Shown here one piece after another: positions 6,812 through 15,796 of a stretch of DNA of 64,000 nucleotides. This DNA is from an uncultured Clostridia bacterium (GTDB lineage Bacteria > Bacillota > Clostridia > Oscillospirales > Acutalibacteraceae): the NCBI GenBank assembly GCA_944412495.1, contig CALYBL010000019.1:1-64000 (forward strand), in the 5' to 3' direction. The first letter of the stretch is position 1, and each line of letters opens with the position of its first letter. Both the position numbers and the translations under genes were made by a program. The notes under the pieces were generated by a model. The model made no database searches, was not told where the DNA came from, and saw only the letters and a list, made by a program, of their open reading frames with translations.

Positions 6812-8719
6812 CTACTCGTTTACCCTTTTCTTGAGAAGGGCCAGCATAACGGCTCCGACTATTGAGCCGGCCAGCAGCGACACTATGTAAAGCGGCCAGT
6901 TGCCGACCACCGCGAAGACGAATATTCCGCCGTGCGGCGCCATAAGCGTGCAATTAAACAGCATAGACAGCCCTCCGGCCACCGCTGAGCCGACAACGCA
7001 GGAGGGTATGACTCTCAGCGGGTCGGACGCGGCGTAGGGTATTGCGCCCTCGGTTATAAAGCTGAGACCCATTATGTAGTTTACCGGCGCGCTCTTTCTC
7101 TCGGCCTTTGTGAACTTTTTCTTTGCAAATGTCGCGGCAAGCGCTATCGCTATCGGCGGCACCATGCCGCCGACCATGACCGCGGCCATTATATCGTAGT
7201 TGCCGGAGGCGATAGCCGCCGTGCCAAACACATATGCGGCTTTGTTGAAGGGGCCGCCCATGTCTATTGCCATCATTCCGCCGAGTATGCAGCCGAGCAC
7301 CACTCTGCTTGAGCTTCCCATTGAGTTGAGAAGATTTGTAAGCCCTGTGTTTATCATTCCCATGAACGGGTTGACAGCACACATGATAACCGCTATAAGT
7401 CCCAGTCCGACTATCGGATAGATAAGCACCGGCTTTATGCCCTCCAGCGCCTTTGGCATCTTATCGCAGAGCTTTTCAAGGCCCAGCATGAGGTAGCCGC
7501 CGACAAAGCCGGCAAACAGCGCGCCCAAAAAGCCCGAGGGTATGTCTCCGGAGATGGCGGTGAAGGTCGCGCCGGTAGTCGCGAGGTAGCCGCCGACAAA
7601 GCCGACGAGCAGTCCGGGACGGTCGGCTATGCTCTTGCCAATGTATCCCGCCAGAATAGGAATCATGAAGTTAAATGCAACATTGCCTATCGTTTTAAAG
7701 AAAGCGGCCGCCGGAGTATTCATGCCGAAGTTTGCATCCTGCGGTGCGCCGGAGAGAGTGTCTATCAAAAACGCTATCGCAATAAATATTCCTCCGGCGA
7801 CCACAAACGGAAGCATATTTGAAACGCCGTTCATAAGGTGCTTGTAAATCTGACGGCCGAATCCATCTTTTCCGGAGCTTTCAGCCTTTGCCTTTTCACC
7901 GCTGTACCTGTATATCCCGGCGTCGCCGTCTATTATCCTCTGAATAAGTTCCTCCGGCTTCTTTATGCCGTCGGAAACCTTTGTGCTTATCAGGCGCTTG
8001 CCGTCAAACCTCGCCATGTCCACCGATTTGTCGGCCGCTATGATAATGCCGTCGGCCTTCTCTATCTCTTCTTTTGTAAGCACGTTCTTGGCGCCGCCGG
8101 AGCCGTTGGTCTCTACCTTTATGGAATAGCCAAGCTTTTCTCCTGCCTTTTCCAGCGCCTCCGCCGCCATGTATGTATGCGCTATGCCAGTGGGGCACGC
8201 CGTGACGGCAAGAATCCTGTAGCCGCTCTCGGGCTTTTCCGCTGCCTTAGGCTCGTCGGGATATTTCTCAGTCTCCTTGGCATCTATTACCGAAAGGAAT
8301 TCGTCCTTGTCCTTTGCCAAAAGCAGCCTCTGCCGGAAGCCGGCATCCATTAAAAGCGTCATGAGGCGTGATAACACCTCGAGATGAACATCGCCGTCGT
8401 TCGGCGCGGCAATCATAAACAGAAGGTTTGACGGATTGCCGTCAAGTGCGCCGTAATCCACTCCGCCGGGGACGGTTATCGCCGCAAGGCTCGGCGACTT
8501 TACCCCGTCGCTTTTTGCGTGCGGTATCGCTATCCCGTCGCCTACTGCCGTGGAGGCCGATTCCTCCCTCGCCAGTATGTCGCTTTTGTACCTTTCTGCA
8601 TCGCTTATGCAGCCGCCGTTTATTTGAAGCCCGATAAGCTTATCGATAGCCTCGTCCTTGGACGTTACAGCCGCGTTCAGCTCAATGCTCTCTCTTTTCA
8701 GCAAATCAGTAATACGCAT
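6812..8719 (-). CDS. fruA: PTS fructose transporter subunit IIABC
   Basis: A 635-aa three-domain permease that imports fructose and phosphorylates it to fructose 1-phosphate. The EIIA domain (1-150) has the phosphorylated His67 in IAIPHAKSD. The EIIB domain (about 165-265) begins with AVTACPTGIAHTYMAAEAL and Cys175. The EIIC domain (about 285-630) has eight or more membrane segments with GGIFIAIAFLIDTL near its start and GMINTGLTNLLN mid-domain. The A-B-C order in one chain is usual for Firmicute FruA. The substrate call is supported by fruK and a DeoR regulator directly upstream. Confidence 0.95.
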   Translation of the reverse strand: MRITDLLKRESIELNAAVTSKDEAIDKLIGLQINGGCISDAERYKSDILAREESASTAVGDGIAIPHAKSDGVKSPSLAAITVPGGVDYGALDGNPSNLLFMIAAPNDGDVHLEVLSRLMTLLMDAGFRQRLLLAKDKDEFLSVIDAKETEKYPDEPKAAEKPESGYRILAVTACPTGIAHTYMAAEALEKAGEKLGYSIKVETNGSGGAKNVLTKEEIEKADGIIIAADKSVDMARFDGKRLISTKVSDGIKKPEELIQRIIDGDAGIYRYSGEKAKAESSGKDGFGRQIYKHLMNGVSNMLPFVVAGGIFIAIAFLIDTLSGAPQDANFGMNTPAAAFFKTIGNVAFNFMIPILAGYIGKSIADRPGLLVGFVGGYLATTGATFTAISGDIPSGFLGALFAGFVGGYLMLGLEKLCDKMPKALEGIKPVLIYPIVGLGLIAVIMCAVNPFMGMINTGLTNLLNSMGSSSRVVLGCILGGMMAIDMGGPFNKAAYVFGTAAIASGNYDIMAAVMVGGMVPPIAIALAATFAKKKFTKAERKSAPVNYIMGLSFITEGAIPYAASDPLRVIPSCVVGSAVAGGLSMLFNCTLMAPHGGIFVFAVVGNWPLYIVSLLAGSIVGAVMLALLKKRVNE

Positions 8720-8738
8720 AACCTTACTCCCCTTCTTT

Positions 8739-9659
8739 CTAAATTTTATCAGACTGTATTATACTCAGCAGTCTGTATATTTCATCTCGTTTTGCCAAGC
8801 CCTCCGAAAAGGCGGTGGCGCTCCCTGCGGCAGTGCCAAGCTCAAGCGCATAGCGGTAATCGTGCTTTTCCATATATCCTGCGATAAATCCCGCCACCAT
8901 GGAATCGCCGGCGCCTACCGAGTTTATCACTTTCCCTTCGGGCGCTCCCATAATGTGCACATCGCCGTTTTCATCCACTAAAATTGCCCCGTCACCGGCC
9001 ATCGACACCAGCACGTTGACGGCGCCGCGGCGCTGCAGCTCTTTTGCCTTGCTGATTATCTCGTCGTTTGTCTTTAAAACGGCGCCGAACATTTCTCCCA
9101 GCTCAAGGCTGTTCGGCTTTATTAAAAACGGCTTATATTTTAAGACATTGAGCAGTAAATCTTTGGTCGCGTCGACGACAAAGCTTATGCCTCTGCCGGA
9201 AAGCCTTTCAAGTATTATTTCATATATGTCTGCCGGCAATGTGTTGGGTATGCTTCCTGCAAGTATCAGCACGTCGCCGGATTTTATCATGTCCAGCCGC
9301 TCAAACAGGCTTTCGATGGCATCTCTGCTTATCTTCGGACCCTGACCGTTGAGCTCCGTCTCCTCGCCGGCCTTTATCTTTACGTTTATGCGTGAATTGC
9401 CGCTGCTCAGATGCACAAAATCTGACTCAATGCCCATTGACTTAATGCCGTTCTCTATCGCCGTACCGGTAAAGCCGGCACAAAAGCCAAGCGCTATTGA
9501 GCTTACGTTAAGCTCCCTCAGCACAGCCGAAACGTTTATTCCCTTGCCGCCGAAGTATATTTCCTCGCTCTTTGAGCGGTTGATCTCGCCGGCCTTAAGG
9601 CTGTCAAGCTTCATGACATAATCAATGGCGGGATTAAATGTAACGGTGTAGAGCATCAT
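8739..9659 (-). CDS. fruK: 1-phosphofructokinase
   Basis: A 306-aa PfkB-family kinase that converts fructose 1-phosphate to fructose 1,6-bisphosphate for glycolysis. The N-terminal family signature GGKGINVSAVLRELN and the C-terminal signature NSVGAGDSMVAGF, with the catalytic Asp of GAGD, are both present. It begins MMLYTVTFNPAIDYVM, the usual FruK N-terminus. It overlaps the end of fruR by 4 nt and is followed 20 nt later by fruA, so the three are one transcript. A tagatose-6-phosphate kinase role is the alternative within the family but the neighbours argue for FruK. Confidence 0.94.
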   Translation of the reverse strand: MMLYTVTFNPAIDYVMKLDSLKAGEINRSKSEEIYFGGKGINVSAVLRELNVSSIALGFCAGFTGTAIENGIKSMGIESDFVHLSSGNSRINVKIKAGEETELNGQGPKISRDAIESLFERLDMIKSGDVLILAGSIPNTLPADIYEIILERLSGRGISFVVDATKDLLLNVLKYKPFLIKPNSLELGEMFGAVLKTNDEIISKAKELQRRGAVNVLVSMAGDGAILVDENGDVHIMGAPEGKVINSVGAGDSMVAGFIAGYMEKHDYRYALELGTAAGSATAFSEGLAKRDEIYRLLSIIQSDKI

Positions 9660-10405
9660 TTAACGACCTCCTTTATTACGCACTTTTCAAGAAACTGCTT
9701 ATCCGGCAGATAATCGGTGATTATCACCGACTTGTCGACACTGGCAAAGGTGACGGATGACACCTGGCTGAATTTTGAGTGGTCGGCCAAAACATATGAG
9801 ATATAGCTTCTCTCGACAGCGTATTTTTTTACCATGGCCTCCTCCGGGTCCGGCGTCGTGAAGCCGCTTGAGAGGGATATGCCGTTGGTGCCCATATAGC
9901 ACTTGGTAAAATTAAATTTTTTCAGCGACTCGGCTCCCTCAGCGCCCACTATCGCCTTTGTCGACGCCTTGAACCGCCCGCCTATCAGGTATACCCTGAG
10001 ATTTTTGCGCGCAAGCCTTTCGGCGTGCGAAATTCCGTTGGTGACAAAGGTCGCGTTCGTCTGCTTTATATATTCAATCATTTTTTCTGTCGTGGTGCCG
10101 GCGTCGATATAAATAAAATCATCCTGCCGTATGGTTTCGGCGGCGTATCTTGCAATAGCGTCCTTTTCGGCGGCAAACATTTTTTCCTTGGCTTCCACAG
10201 GGTGCTCGCTAAAATCGAAGTTATCGCTCACAACCGTGGCGCCGCCGCGCACCTTCTTTATCCTGCCCATTTCGGCAAGCGAGCTTAAGTCCCGCCTTAT
10301 CGTCGCCTCGGAAGCGCCGGTTACCTCGACGAGCTTTGCTACCGAAACGGTCTTGTGCTCGTTTACGCATTCCAATATCCTGCTATACCTTTCTTCCGTG
10401 AGCAT
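9656..10405 (-). CDS. fruR: DeoR-family fructose operon repressor
   Basis: A ~249-aa repressor with an N-terminal DeoR helix-turn-helix (TVSVAKLVEVTGASEATIRRDL, then LAEMGRIKKVRGGA) and a C-terminal sugar-phosphate sensor domain with the motif DAGTTTEKM. The inducer in this family is usually fructose 1-phosphate; that is inferred here. I prefer the ATG start to a GTG two codons earlier because AGGGTGG lies about 8 nt before it. It is the first gene of the operon and lies directly downstream of three TTGATT boxes that overlap its own start region, so it is probably autoregulated. Confidence 0.93.
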   Translation of the reverse strand: MLTEERYSRILECVNEHKTVSVAKLVEVTGASEATIRRDLSSLAEMGRIKKVRGGATVVSDNFDFSEHPVEAKEKMFAAEKDAIARYAAETIRQDDFIYIDAGTTTEKMIEYIKQTNATFVTNGISHAERLARKNLRVYLIGGRFKASTKAIVGAEGAESLKKFNFTKCYMGTNGISLSSGFTTPDPEEAMVKKYAVERSYISYVLADHSKFSQVSSVTFASVDKSVIITDYLPDKQFLEKCVIKEVVK

Positions 10406-10438
10406 ATTCACACCACCCTTGCGCTAAAATGATTTAAT

Positions 10439-10464
10439 TTGATTGAAATTGATTGATTTTGATT
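10439..10464 (-). promoter_or_regulatory. Putative FruR operator: three 10-bp-phased TTGATT boxes
   Basis: On the plus strand TTGATT occurs at 10439-10444, 10449-10454 and 10459-10464, exactly one helical turn apart. They sit between the -10 element and the fruR start, where bound repressor would block initiation. Assignment to FruR is by position; related direct-repeat operators are known for DeoR-type repressors. Confidence 0.72.
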
Positions 10465-10466
10465 AT

Positions 10467-10494
10467 ATATTAGCATGTTTTTTCTGTTTGTCAA
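10467..10494 (-). promoter_or_regulatory. Sigma-A promoter of the fru operon
   Basis: A perfect -35 TTGACA (10494-10489) is followed after 16 bp by -10 TAATAT (10472-10467), reading towards fruR. The -10 region overlaps an alternative TATAAT. The AT-rich spacer and the adjacent operator boxes support it. Confidence 0.8.
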
Positions 10495-10751
10495 GTGGTT
10501 TTTTAAAATTTTTTAATCGAACTTTTTAATTTCGCAGCATGACTTTTATAAAGAGGGCGGCAGAATCTGGCTGCATATAGACGCACACAGCGTATTCGGT
10601 TTCTTTTGTTTATGCTTAAATCTATTTATTTGTGAGAAAAGGGCAGCCGGCATATTCAGATACAGCAGATACGCTACGGCCTGCGAAGCTGCAGGGACTT
10701 GACATATGATATTAAATTTGATAGAATCACTGCATAAAATAAATATTTTAA

Positions 10752-10866
10752 GTTTTCTAGGGTTCCGTAATAGAAATATTAGTCAGGTCCGAGAGAAAAC
10801 GCGCCGCCGCTGTGGCAGCGTACACGGAAGGATAAAAGCCTGGGAGTTTTACTCCCGGGCTTTTTT
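10752..10866 (+). ncRNA. Guanidine-I (ykkC) riboswitch with overlapping terminator
   Basis: The conserved guanidine-I blocks occur in order: CTAGGGTTCCG (10757-10767), CAGGTCCGAGAG (10784-10795), a variable GC stem (CGCTGtggCAGCG), ACACGG (10822-10827) and GGATAAAAGCCTGGGAG. The last block doubles as the left arm of a 10-bp terminator stem (GCCTGGGAGT / ACTCCCGGGC) with T6 after it. Ligand binding should therefore prevent termination. The ACGG motif points to the guanidine subtype rather than the ppGpp or PRPP variants of ykkC. The next plus-strand gene is a LysE-superfamily membrane protein about 425 nt downstream. Confidence 0.88.
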
Positions 10867-11291
10867 ATTTTTCTCACTTAAGCTATAGACCTTACAAAGG
10901 CAAGCACATATAAAGAGCGAAAAGTTATAACGTATTGCCGGCATAACTGCCTGACTGTTTACGGATGCGGTGACATAGATGTAAGGATAAAATTCGGCAC
11001 CCATGTGCCAAATCGGCGGCATTCACTTTTATGGACAATGCTACGCCAGTAAACCAATAATTATATTTCTCTGTTCGGGCAGCATCGGTACGGCACAGGC
11101 TTCAGACAAAATATGCCGATATTACAAGGGCCAAAATTGTTTAGTCTGTATTTAACAGATCATCCGCTTTAAAAAATCAGGGCTATCGGACAGTGTTTGC
11201 CAAGCCTCCTCTCAATATATTGCGGACTATATTCGAATGCCTTAAAGCAGTCATAGTTTAACAAAATATATAAAGTGAAGAGGGATGCAAA
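10867..11291 (+). other. Long leader or decayed region between riboswitch and membrane gene
   Basis: No convincing gene is visible in any frame; there is no small multidrug-resistance reading frame of the kind usually found after guanidine riboswitches. A short hairpin TTCGGCAC..GTGCC lies near 10993. An AGAGGG ribosome site closes the region just before the next ATG. Either the riboswitch drives the membrane gene through a long leader or its original target has been lost. Confidence 0.5.
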
Positions 11292-12014
11292 ATGCTTGAA
11301 ATGTTGATACCTACAATTCTGACGAGCGCAGCTGACAGCCTTAATCCAATAGCCATAATGCAGCAATTTGTGCTGCAGGGCATGGTGAAAAAGCCAAGAC
11401 ACATATGGTTTTTTATTCTGCCTACTGGGCTTGTTAACCTGACAGGCGGCTTTTTGGCGTATTTTGGCCTTATCTCTGCCATAAGCGGCGTATTTGACAG
11501 CCTGCTTATAAGCTATGGCAAAACTCTGTTTACGCTCGAGCTCATACTCGGTGTCGTTTTGCTTATCGCTGCATCTTATATACTGCAAAACAGCAAAATA
11601 AAGCGGCTCAAGCAGCAAACAGACTGTGGCTCGGCCGGTAATGTCGGCGACGAAGCGGATATAAAGGGGAAAATACGCTCTGTCTCACCGCCTGCCCTTA
11701 TACTTTTAGGTGCCGGTGCGACACTGTCCGAGCTTACTACCGCTCTGCCGTATTTCGCCTTTATGGCGATACTTTTTGGCCGTCACCTTTCAATTATTGA
11801 GGTTTCAGTCATACTGGTGCTGTATAATTTTATATATATGCTGCCGCTCATAATACTCTATTTTGTCTATATTAAGGCGCAGAGCTCCTTCGACAGGTTT
11901 TACCGATTTTTAAAAAAGCACATAACAAGGCTGTCGGGTATAATTATTCCAGCGGCGGCGGCCATAATCGGGGCACTTCTGCTCTTTCACTCGATATCGG
12001 CTCTTACCGCTTGA
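11292..12014 (+). CDS. GAP/LysE-superfamily membrane protein, possible exporter
   Basis: A 240-aa protein with about six membrane segments in two halves, split by a polar linker (residues ~100-140). The N-terminal ADSLNPIAI motif and the second-half GAGATLSELTTALPYF motif match the GAP (SfLAP) branch of the LysE exporter superfamily, whose members are related to CcdA-like transporters. The substrate is unknown. Position downstream of a guanidine riboswitch suggests, but does not show, a role in guanidine or guanidinium-compound efflux. ATG start with AGAGGG 7 nt upstream. Confidence 0.75.
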   Translation: MLEMLIPTILTSAADSLNPIAIMQQFVLQGMVKKPRHIWFFILPTGLVNLTGGFLAYFGLISAISGVFDSLLISYGKTLFTLELILGVVLLIAASYILQNSKIKRLKQQTDCGSAGNVGDEADIKGKIRSVSPPALILLGAGATLSELTTALPYFAFMAILFGRHLSIIEVSVILVLYNFIYMLPLIILYFVYIKAQSSFDRFYRFLKKHITRLSGIIIPAAAAIIGALLLFHSISALTA

Positions 12015-12522
12015 ACACGCAGCGGCTTACCGTGCGGCCGGGTGATTATATATAATACATTCATCTGTAATATATCCGCAGCAAAGCCTGGACTTTTAAA
12101 ATCTATAAAATGACATACTACCGGCAGGAGGATTTCGATTTTTGTAGTTTACTTACACCGCACAGGCTGCAAAATCCCGGAAACCCGCTCGGATGTCAAA
12201 TGAACACCCAAATATAGCACATTATGTACCGCTATCCGCCAGCGAGTCAGGCCGGGCGGCAGTCTGTGTGGTTACCGGCTTCCTATCCCGTGTACTTTTG
12301 CTTTGCCAAGTCCTGTTTCCATTTGAAAGCCTGTCAGCAAAACTTTTTACGCCGGGCCGGCGGGAGCAAGCAGCAGCTCAAGCAGATAAAAAGCAAACGG
12401 CTTTTCTCAGCCTTAGCTGGAAAAGCCGTATCGTATATTCAATATGCAAACAGAGCGGTTGAGCGCATTTCCAAGCACATGACCGCCGGCAAGCGGCTTT
12501 GCTCCATTTGTGATTTGCGGCA
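12015..12522. other. Intergenic region, nothing recognised
   Basis: About 500 bp between a plus-strand membrane gene and the end of a minus-strand phosphatase gene. Short frames on both strands lack ribosome sites and family features. I see no clear terminator or structured RNA. Confidence 0.5.
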
Positions 12523-13344
12523 TTATGCGCCGAGTATATATTTCGCCACTGCATCCTCGTCATTGCTGCCTATAATCTCGTTGCATATCTCCTTTACCTC
12601 GGCAGCAGCGTTGGCCACGGCGACAGCTGTATCCGCCGCCCTGAGCATGGGAATATCGTTCAGGTTATCACCGAAAGCAGTCATTGTGCCGGCACCGCAG
12701 AGCGCCTTGACCGCAAGCGCTCCCTCCGCCTTTGATGTGCCCGCCGAAAAAATATCCAGAAACCAGTAGCCCTCATGATACGTGTCGCGGTAAAGCGCTG
12801 TATCACAGCCCGGCAGACTGTTTATCTTTCTATAAACAGGCATTATTACCTCTTCGGTGTCCATCGCCGTATAATACAGCGCCGGCGCCGAAAAATCAAA
12901 GGCGTCTCTTTTTTCAATACTGCTCCCTATCCTCTCGCACTCGCTGATAAACTCCGCGTCAAACGGCGTGGCGGGCGCTATATACTCAAGTGTTACTGAG
13001 GCCGCTGTGTCAGCGCTCTTTAAAAAATAGCAGAAGGGCGCACGGCCGTGCTCTGCGAAAATCTCAAAAATCCTGCGGGCAGTATCAGCTTTAAGAGCAC
13101 TGTATGAATATATCCTGCCCGAGGCGAGTCCGCATATCAGTGCGCCGTTGAGCAGCACCGCGGGAGCATTCGTATTTATTCCCCTCATCAGCTCAGCCGC
13201 CGTGTCATAAGAGCGGGCCGTCGCCACGGAAAAGAGCTTTTGCGGCCCCACCGCTGCATTGAGCATATCGGCCGAAGCGGATGATACCCTGCCGCCGCTG
13301 CTTAAAAGCGTGCCGTCCAAATCAGATAAAAAAAGAGTTCCCAT
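12523..13344 (-). CDS. Cof-type HAD-IIB family phosphatase
   Basis: A 273-aa haloacid dehalogenase-superfamily hydrolase. Motif I is DLDGTLLSS at residues 8-16 (the nucleophile Asp and the general acid Asp). Motif IV is FGDNLNDIPML near residue 233, in the GDxxND form. The C2B cap between them defines the Cof/YidA subfamily, which dephosphorylates sugar phosphates and similar metabolites; the substrate here cannot be read from sequence. The ATG follows GGAGG. It is divergent from nth. Confidence 0.9.
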   Translation of the reverse strand: MGTLFLSDLDGTLLSSGGRVSSASADMLNAAVGPQKLFSVATARSYDTAAELMRGINTNAPAVLLNGALICGLASGRIYSYSALKADTARRIFEIFAEHGRAPFCYFLKSADTAASVTLEYIAPATPFDAEFISECERIGSSIEKRDAFDFSAPALYYTAMDTEEVIMPVYRKINSLPGCDTALYRDTYHEGYWFLDIFSAGTSKAEGALAVKALCGAGTMTAFGDNLNDIPMLRAADTAVAVANAAAEVKEICNEIIGSNDEDAVAKYILGA

Positions 13345-13489
13345 ATTTCCTCCGTTTGTATTATAATATTACAAAAAGCCTGATGTATATCTTAATGTCT
13401 GGCTGTTGTCCGCTGTATACATCAGCAGCGAATATAAAACAATTATATCACAGCTTTGCTTTTAGGCAATATATTACGGAGGAATGGCT

Positions 13490-14122
13490 ATGACAAACAA
13501 GGAGCGTGCAAAGCTTGCTATGGACGCGATGGACAGGGAATATCCGGAGACGGCCTGTTCTCTTGAAAGCAGTGACCCGCTGCAGCTGCTTATAGCGACA
13601 CGCCTGTCCGCACAGTGCACTGACGCAAGGGTTAATATGGTTACGCCGGTACTTTTTTCAAAATACAAGACTGCAGAGGATTTTGCCTCCGCCGATATTG
13701 ACGAAGTCGGTGAGATAATAAAATCCTGCGGGCTTTACAAGACAAAGGCGCGTGACATAGTAATGATGTCTCGCATGATACTCTCTGATTTTGACGGCAA
13801 GGTCCCGGACAATATGGACGATTTGCTCAAGCTGCCGGGGATAGGCCGAAAAACCGCAAATCTTATTTTGGGCGACGTATACGGCCAGCCGTCTGTCGTT
13901 ACGGACACGCACCTTATACGCATAACTAACCGTCTGGGGCTTGTCAACACCAAGGATCCGTACAAGGTGGAAATGAAGCTGCGGGGCCTGCTTGATTTAT
14001 CGCGCTCCGGCACCTTCTGCCATCAGATTGTATGGCACGGCAGGAAGGTCTGCACCGCCCGCTCTCCGAAATGCGGAGAATGCTGCATGGCGGCATTCTG
14101 CAAATTTGCAGCCGGGAAATAA
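13490..14122 (+). CDS. nth: Endonuclease III
   Basis: A DNA glycosylase/AP lyase that removes oxidised pyrimidines in base-excision repair. The helix-hairpin-helix LPGIGRKTANLILG contains the catalytic Lys, and VVTDTHLIR the catalytic Asp. The C-terminal [4Fe-4S] cluster has the standard C-x6-C-x2-C-x5-C spacing (C TARSPK C GE C .. C). The second ATG (MTNKERAKL, 210 aa) is preferred because the GGAGG site is 7 nt before it but only 1 nt before the first ATG. Confidence 0.96.
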   Translation: MTNKERAKLAMDAMDREYPETACSLESSDPLQLLIATRLSAQCTDARVNMVTPVLFSKYKTAEDFASADIDEVGEIIKSCGLYKTKARDIVMMSRMILSDFDGKVPDNMDDLLKLPGIGRKTANLILGDVYGQPSVVTDTHLIRITNRLGLVNTKDPYKVEMKLRGLLDLSRSGTFCHQIVWHGRKVCTARSPKCGECCMAAFCKFAAGK

Positions 14123-14427
14123 AATAGCACAAGGCTCTGCCCTTTTAACAATAATTTGCAGCAAAATGCTTTTCGCGCGCTTTGGCCGGCTTTTCATTAC
14201 AAATCAGAGTATCATATGAATAGCATCTGCACAAATTCAGCAGTCCTTTATATGGCTGATTAGTGTAGGGCAGGCTTTTATGCCGTCTTAGGGTCTGGCT
14301 GCCCCTCTTTTATCTGCTCATTCAAATTCTGCCGCAGACTGCTCAGCCCTTCTAATTACCGTTAAGCTTTTATTCTCAAAAAATTTTTACTATTCCCTCA
14401 GCTCGCATTTTATGTAAACTAGGCATC

Positions 14428-14456
14428 AAAAAAAGCCGTCCTTAATGGACGGCTTT
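14428..14456 (-). terminator. Rho-independent terminator after cotJC
   Basis: The stem AAAGCCGTCC / GGACGGCTTT with a 5-nt loop is followed by a T7 run on the minus strand, just past the cotJC stop. Confidence 0.85.
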
Positions 14457-14467
14457 TGAAGTTAATA

Positions 14468-14986
14468 TTATTTAACCTTTTTGTCAAAGCTCGGATTAAA
14501 GGCATAGAAATTCTTTGAATCGAGCTTTTCCTGTGCAAGCCTCAGGCCCTCACCGAAACGCTGATAATGCACTATTTCACGCTGACGGAGAAATCTTATC
14601 GGATCGATGACATCTTGGTCATCGCAGAATCTCAAAATATTATCGTAGGTTGTTCTTGCCTTTTGCTCTGCTGCAAGGTCTTCATGTAAATCTGTAATAA
14701 GATCGCCCTTGGACTGAAGATATGCCGCAGTAAACGGTGTCCCAGAGGCCGCCTGCGGATATATGCCGGTTGTGTGGTCGACAAAATAGGTATCAAACCC
14801 GCTCTTTTTTATATCCTCTTCGCTCAGATTTCTGGTAAGCTGATAAACTATTGCGCCTATCATCTCAAGGTGCCCCAGTTCTTCTGTACCTATATCGGTG
14901 AGTAGGCCTTTGAGTTCTGCGTATGGCATAGAAAAGCGCTGAGAAAGATATCTCAGGCTGGCGCTCAGTTCACCGTCAGGTCCGCC
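14468..14986 (-). pseudogene. cotJC: Spore coat protein CotJC (Mn-catalase family), 5'-truncated
   Basis: The frame shows CotJC/manganese-catalase features: DIGTEELGHLEMIGAIVY, YFVDHTTGIYP, AAEQKARTTYDNILR and REIVHYQRFGEGL. Full-length family members are about 190 aa. Here the first ATG (MPYAELKGLL, at 14929) gives only 153 aa. Homologous sequence continues 19 codons further upstream (GGPDGELSASLRYLSQRFS) and then hits a TAA at 14987-14989, beyond which the resemblance stops. The segment before the ATG contains the Glu that supplies the first metal ligand in the family, so a product from that ATG would lack it. No ribosome site precedes the ATG. Probably a deletion remnant; a translated shorter coat protein cannot be excluded. 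Confidence 0.8.
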
Positions 14987-15017
14987 TTATGGAAAAATGT
15001 GACGAACATCCTTTGGG

Positions 15018-15047
15018 CAAAAAAGCCGTGCTCAAAAGACGTGGCTC
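15018..15047 (-). terminator. Probable terminator after comF
   Basis: On the minus strand an imperfect stem (AGCCACG... / ...CACGGCT) is followed by TTTTTT. It sits between the comF stop and the truncated end of cotJC, close to where cotJC loses its 5' part. Confidence 0.5.
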
Positions 15048-15100
15048 ATGCAAAGTTTAAGCAGCATATTTTCGATTATGTGGGATATGTATGCTCCTGA

Positions 15101-15796
15101 TTAAAATACGCGATGAGGAGTAAATGCCGCTGCAGCACAGTAAACCTTTTCAGCGCCGGACGCCTTCAGTACACGTGCGCATTCTGAAAACGTAGCTCCT
15201 GTGGTTGATATGTCGTCTATGAGCAGCACAGATTTATATTCGGCATTGCCGCGGCCGGCGTACAGCCCTCTTACGTTTTCAAACCGCTGTTCAAATTTCA
15301 GCGTATGCTGCTTAACACGCTCATTGGTCTTTTCAATAAGTCCGCCGTCAAAGACTGCTTTTATGTTTTTGGCAACAGCTCTGCCAAGATACCCTGCATG
15401 GTCGAAGAAATCCTCGCTGCCATTTTTAAATGCGGGCACGCTCGTCACAGCGTCAAAGCAGATGCCGGAATACTGCTCATTAACGGTCAGCGAAATGCAA
15501 TGCGCAAAATACCTGCCGTACTCGTGCCTGCCGCGATACTTGAATTTAAGTATATCCTCCCTTGCCCTGCCCTCGTAATAAAACGGAGCGACTGTCCTGT
15601 CAAAAAGAAGCCCGGAAAAACAGCGGCACTCATTTCTGCCAAGCCCGCATACACTGCACACCGGCAAAGCTATCCTTTTATATTCGCTCCCACATTTTGC
15701 GCAGATATATTTATCATCGGCAATATCGCCGCAAAACAGGCACCGCTCCGGAAATATGAGCGACAGCACCTTATCAGCTATGGCCGAAAGCTTCAT
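15101..15796 (-). CDS. comF: ComF-family phosphoribosyltransferase-like protein
   Basis: The N-terminus has a zinc-ribbon-like set of Cys pairs (CLFCG, CAKC, CSVCG and CRC). The C-terminal half has a phosphoribosyltransferase fold with the PRPP-binding loop VLLIDDISTTGATFSEC. ComF proteins act in natural competence, associated with the DNA uptake helicase, and are widely kept in Clostridia. Start at MKLSAIADK is preferred for its AAGGG site 8 nt upstream; it overlaps the end of recD2, so the two are co-transcribed. Confidence 0.9.
   Translation of the reverse strand: MKLSAIADKVLSLIFPERCLFCGDIADDKYICAKCGSEYKRIALPVCSVCGLGRNECRCFSGLLFDRTVAPFYYEGRAREDILKFKYRGRHEYGRYFAHCISLTVNEQYSGICFDAVTSVPAFKNGSEDFFDHAGYLGRAVAKNIKAVFDGGLIEKTNERVKQHTLKFEQRFENVRGLYAGRGNAEYKSVLLIDDISTTGATFSECARVLKASGAEKVYCAAAAFTPHRVF

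Noticed and set aside
10706..10888. A 60-aa plus-strand frame
   Set aside because: It covers the guanidine riboswitch and its terminator; the RNA explains the sequence.
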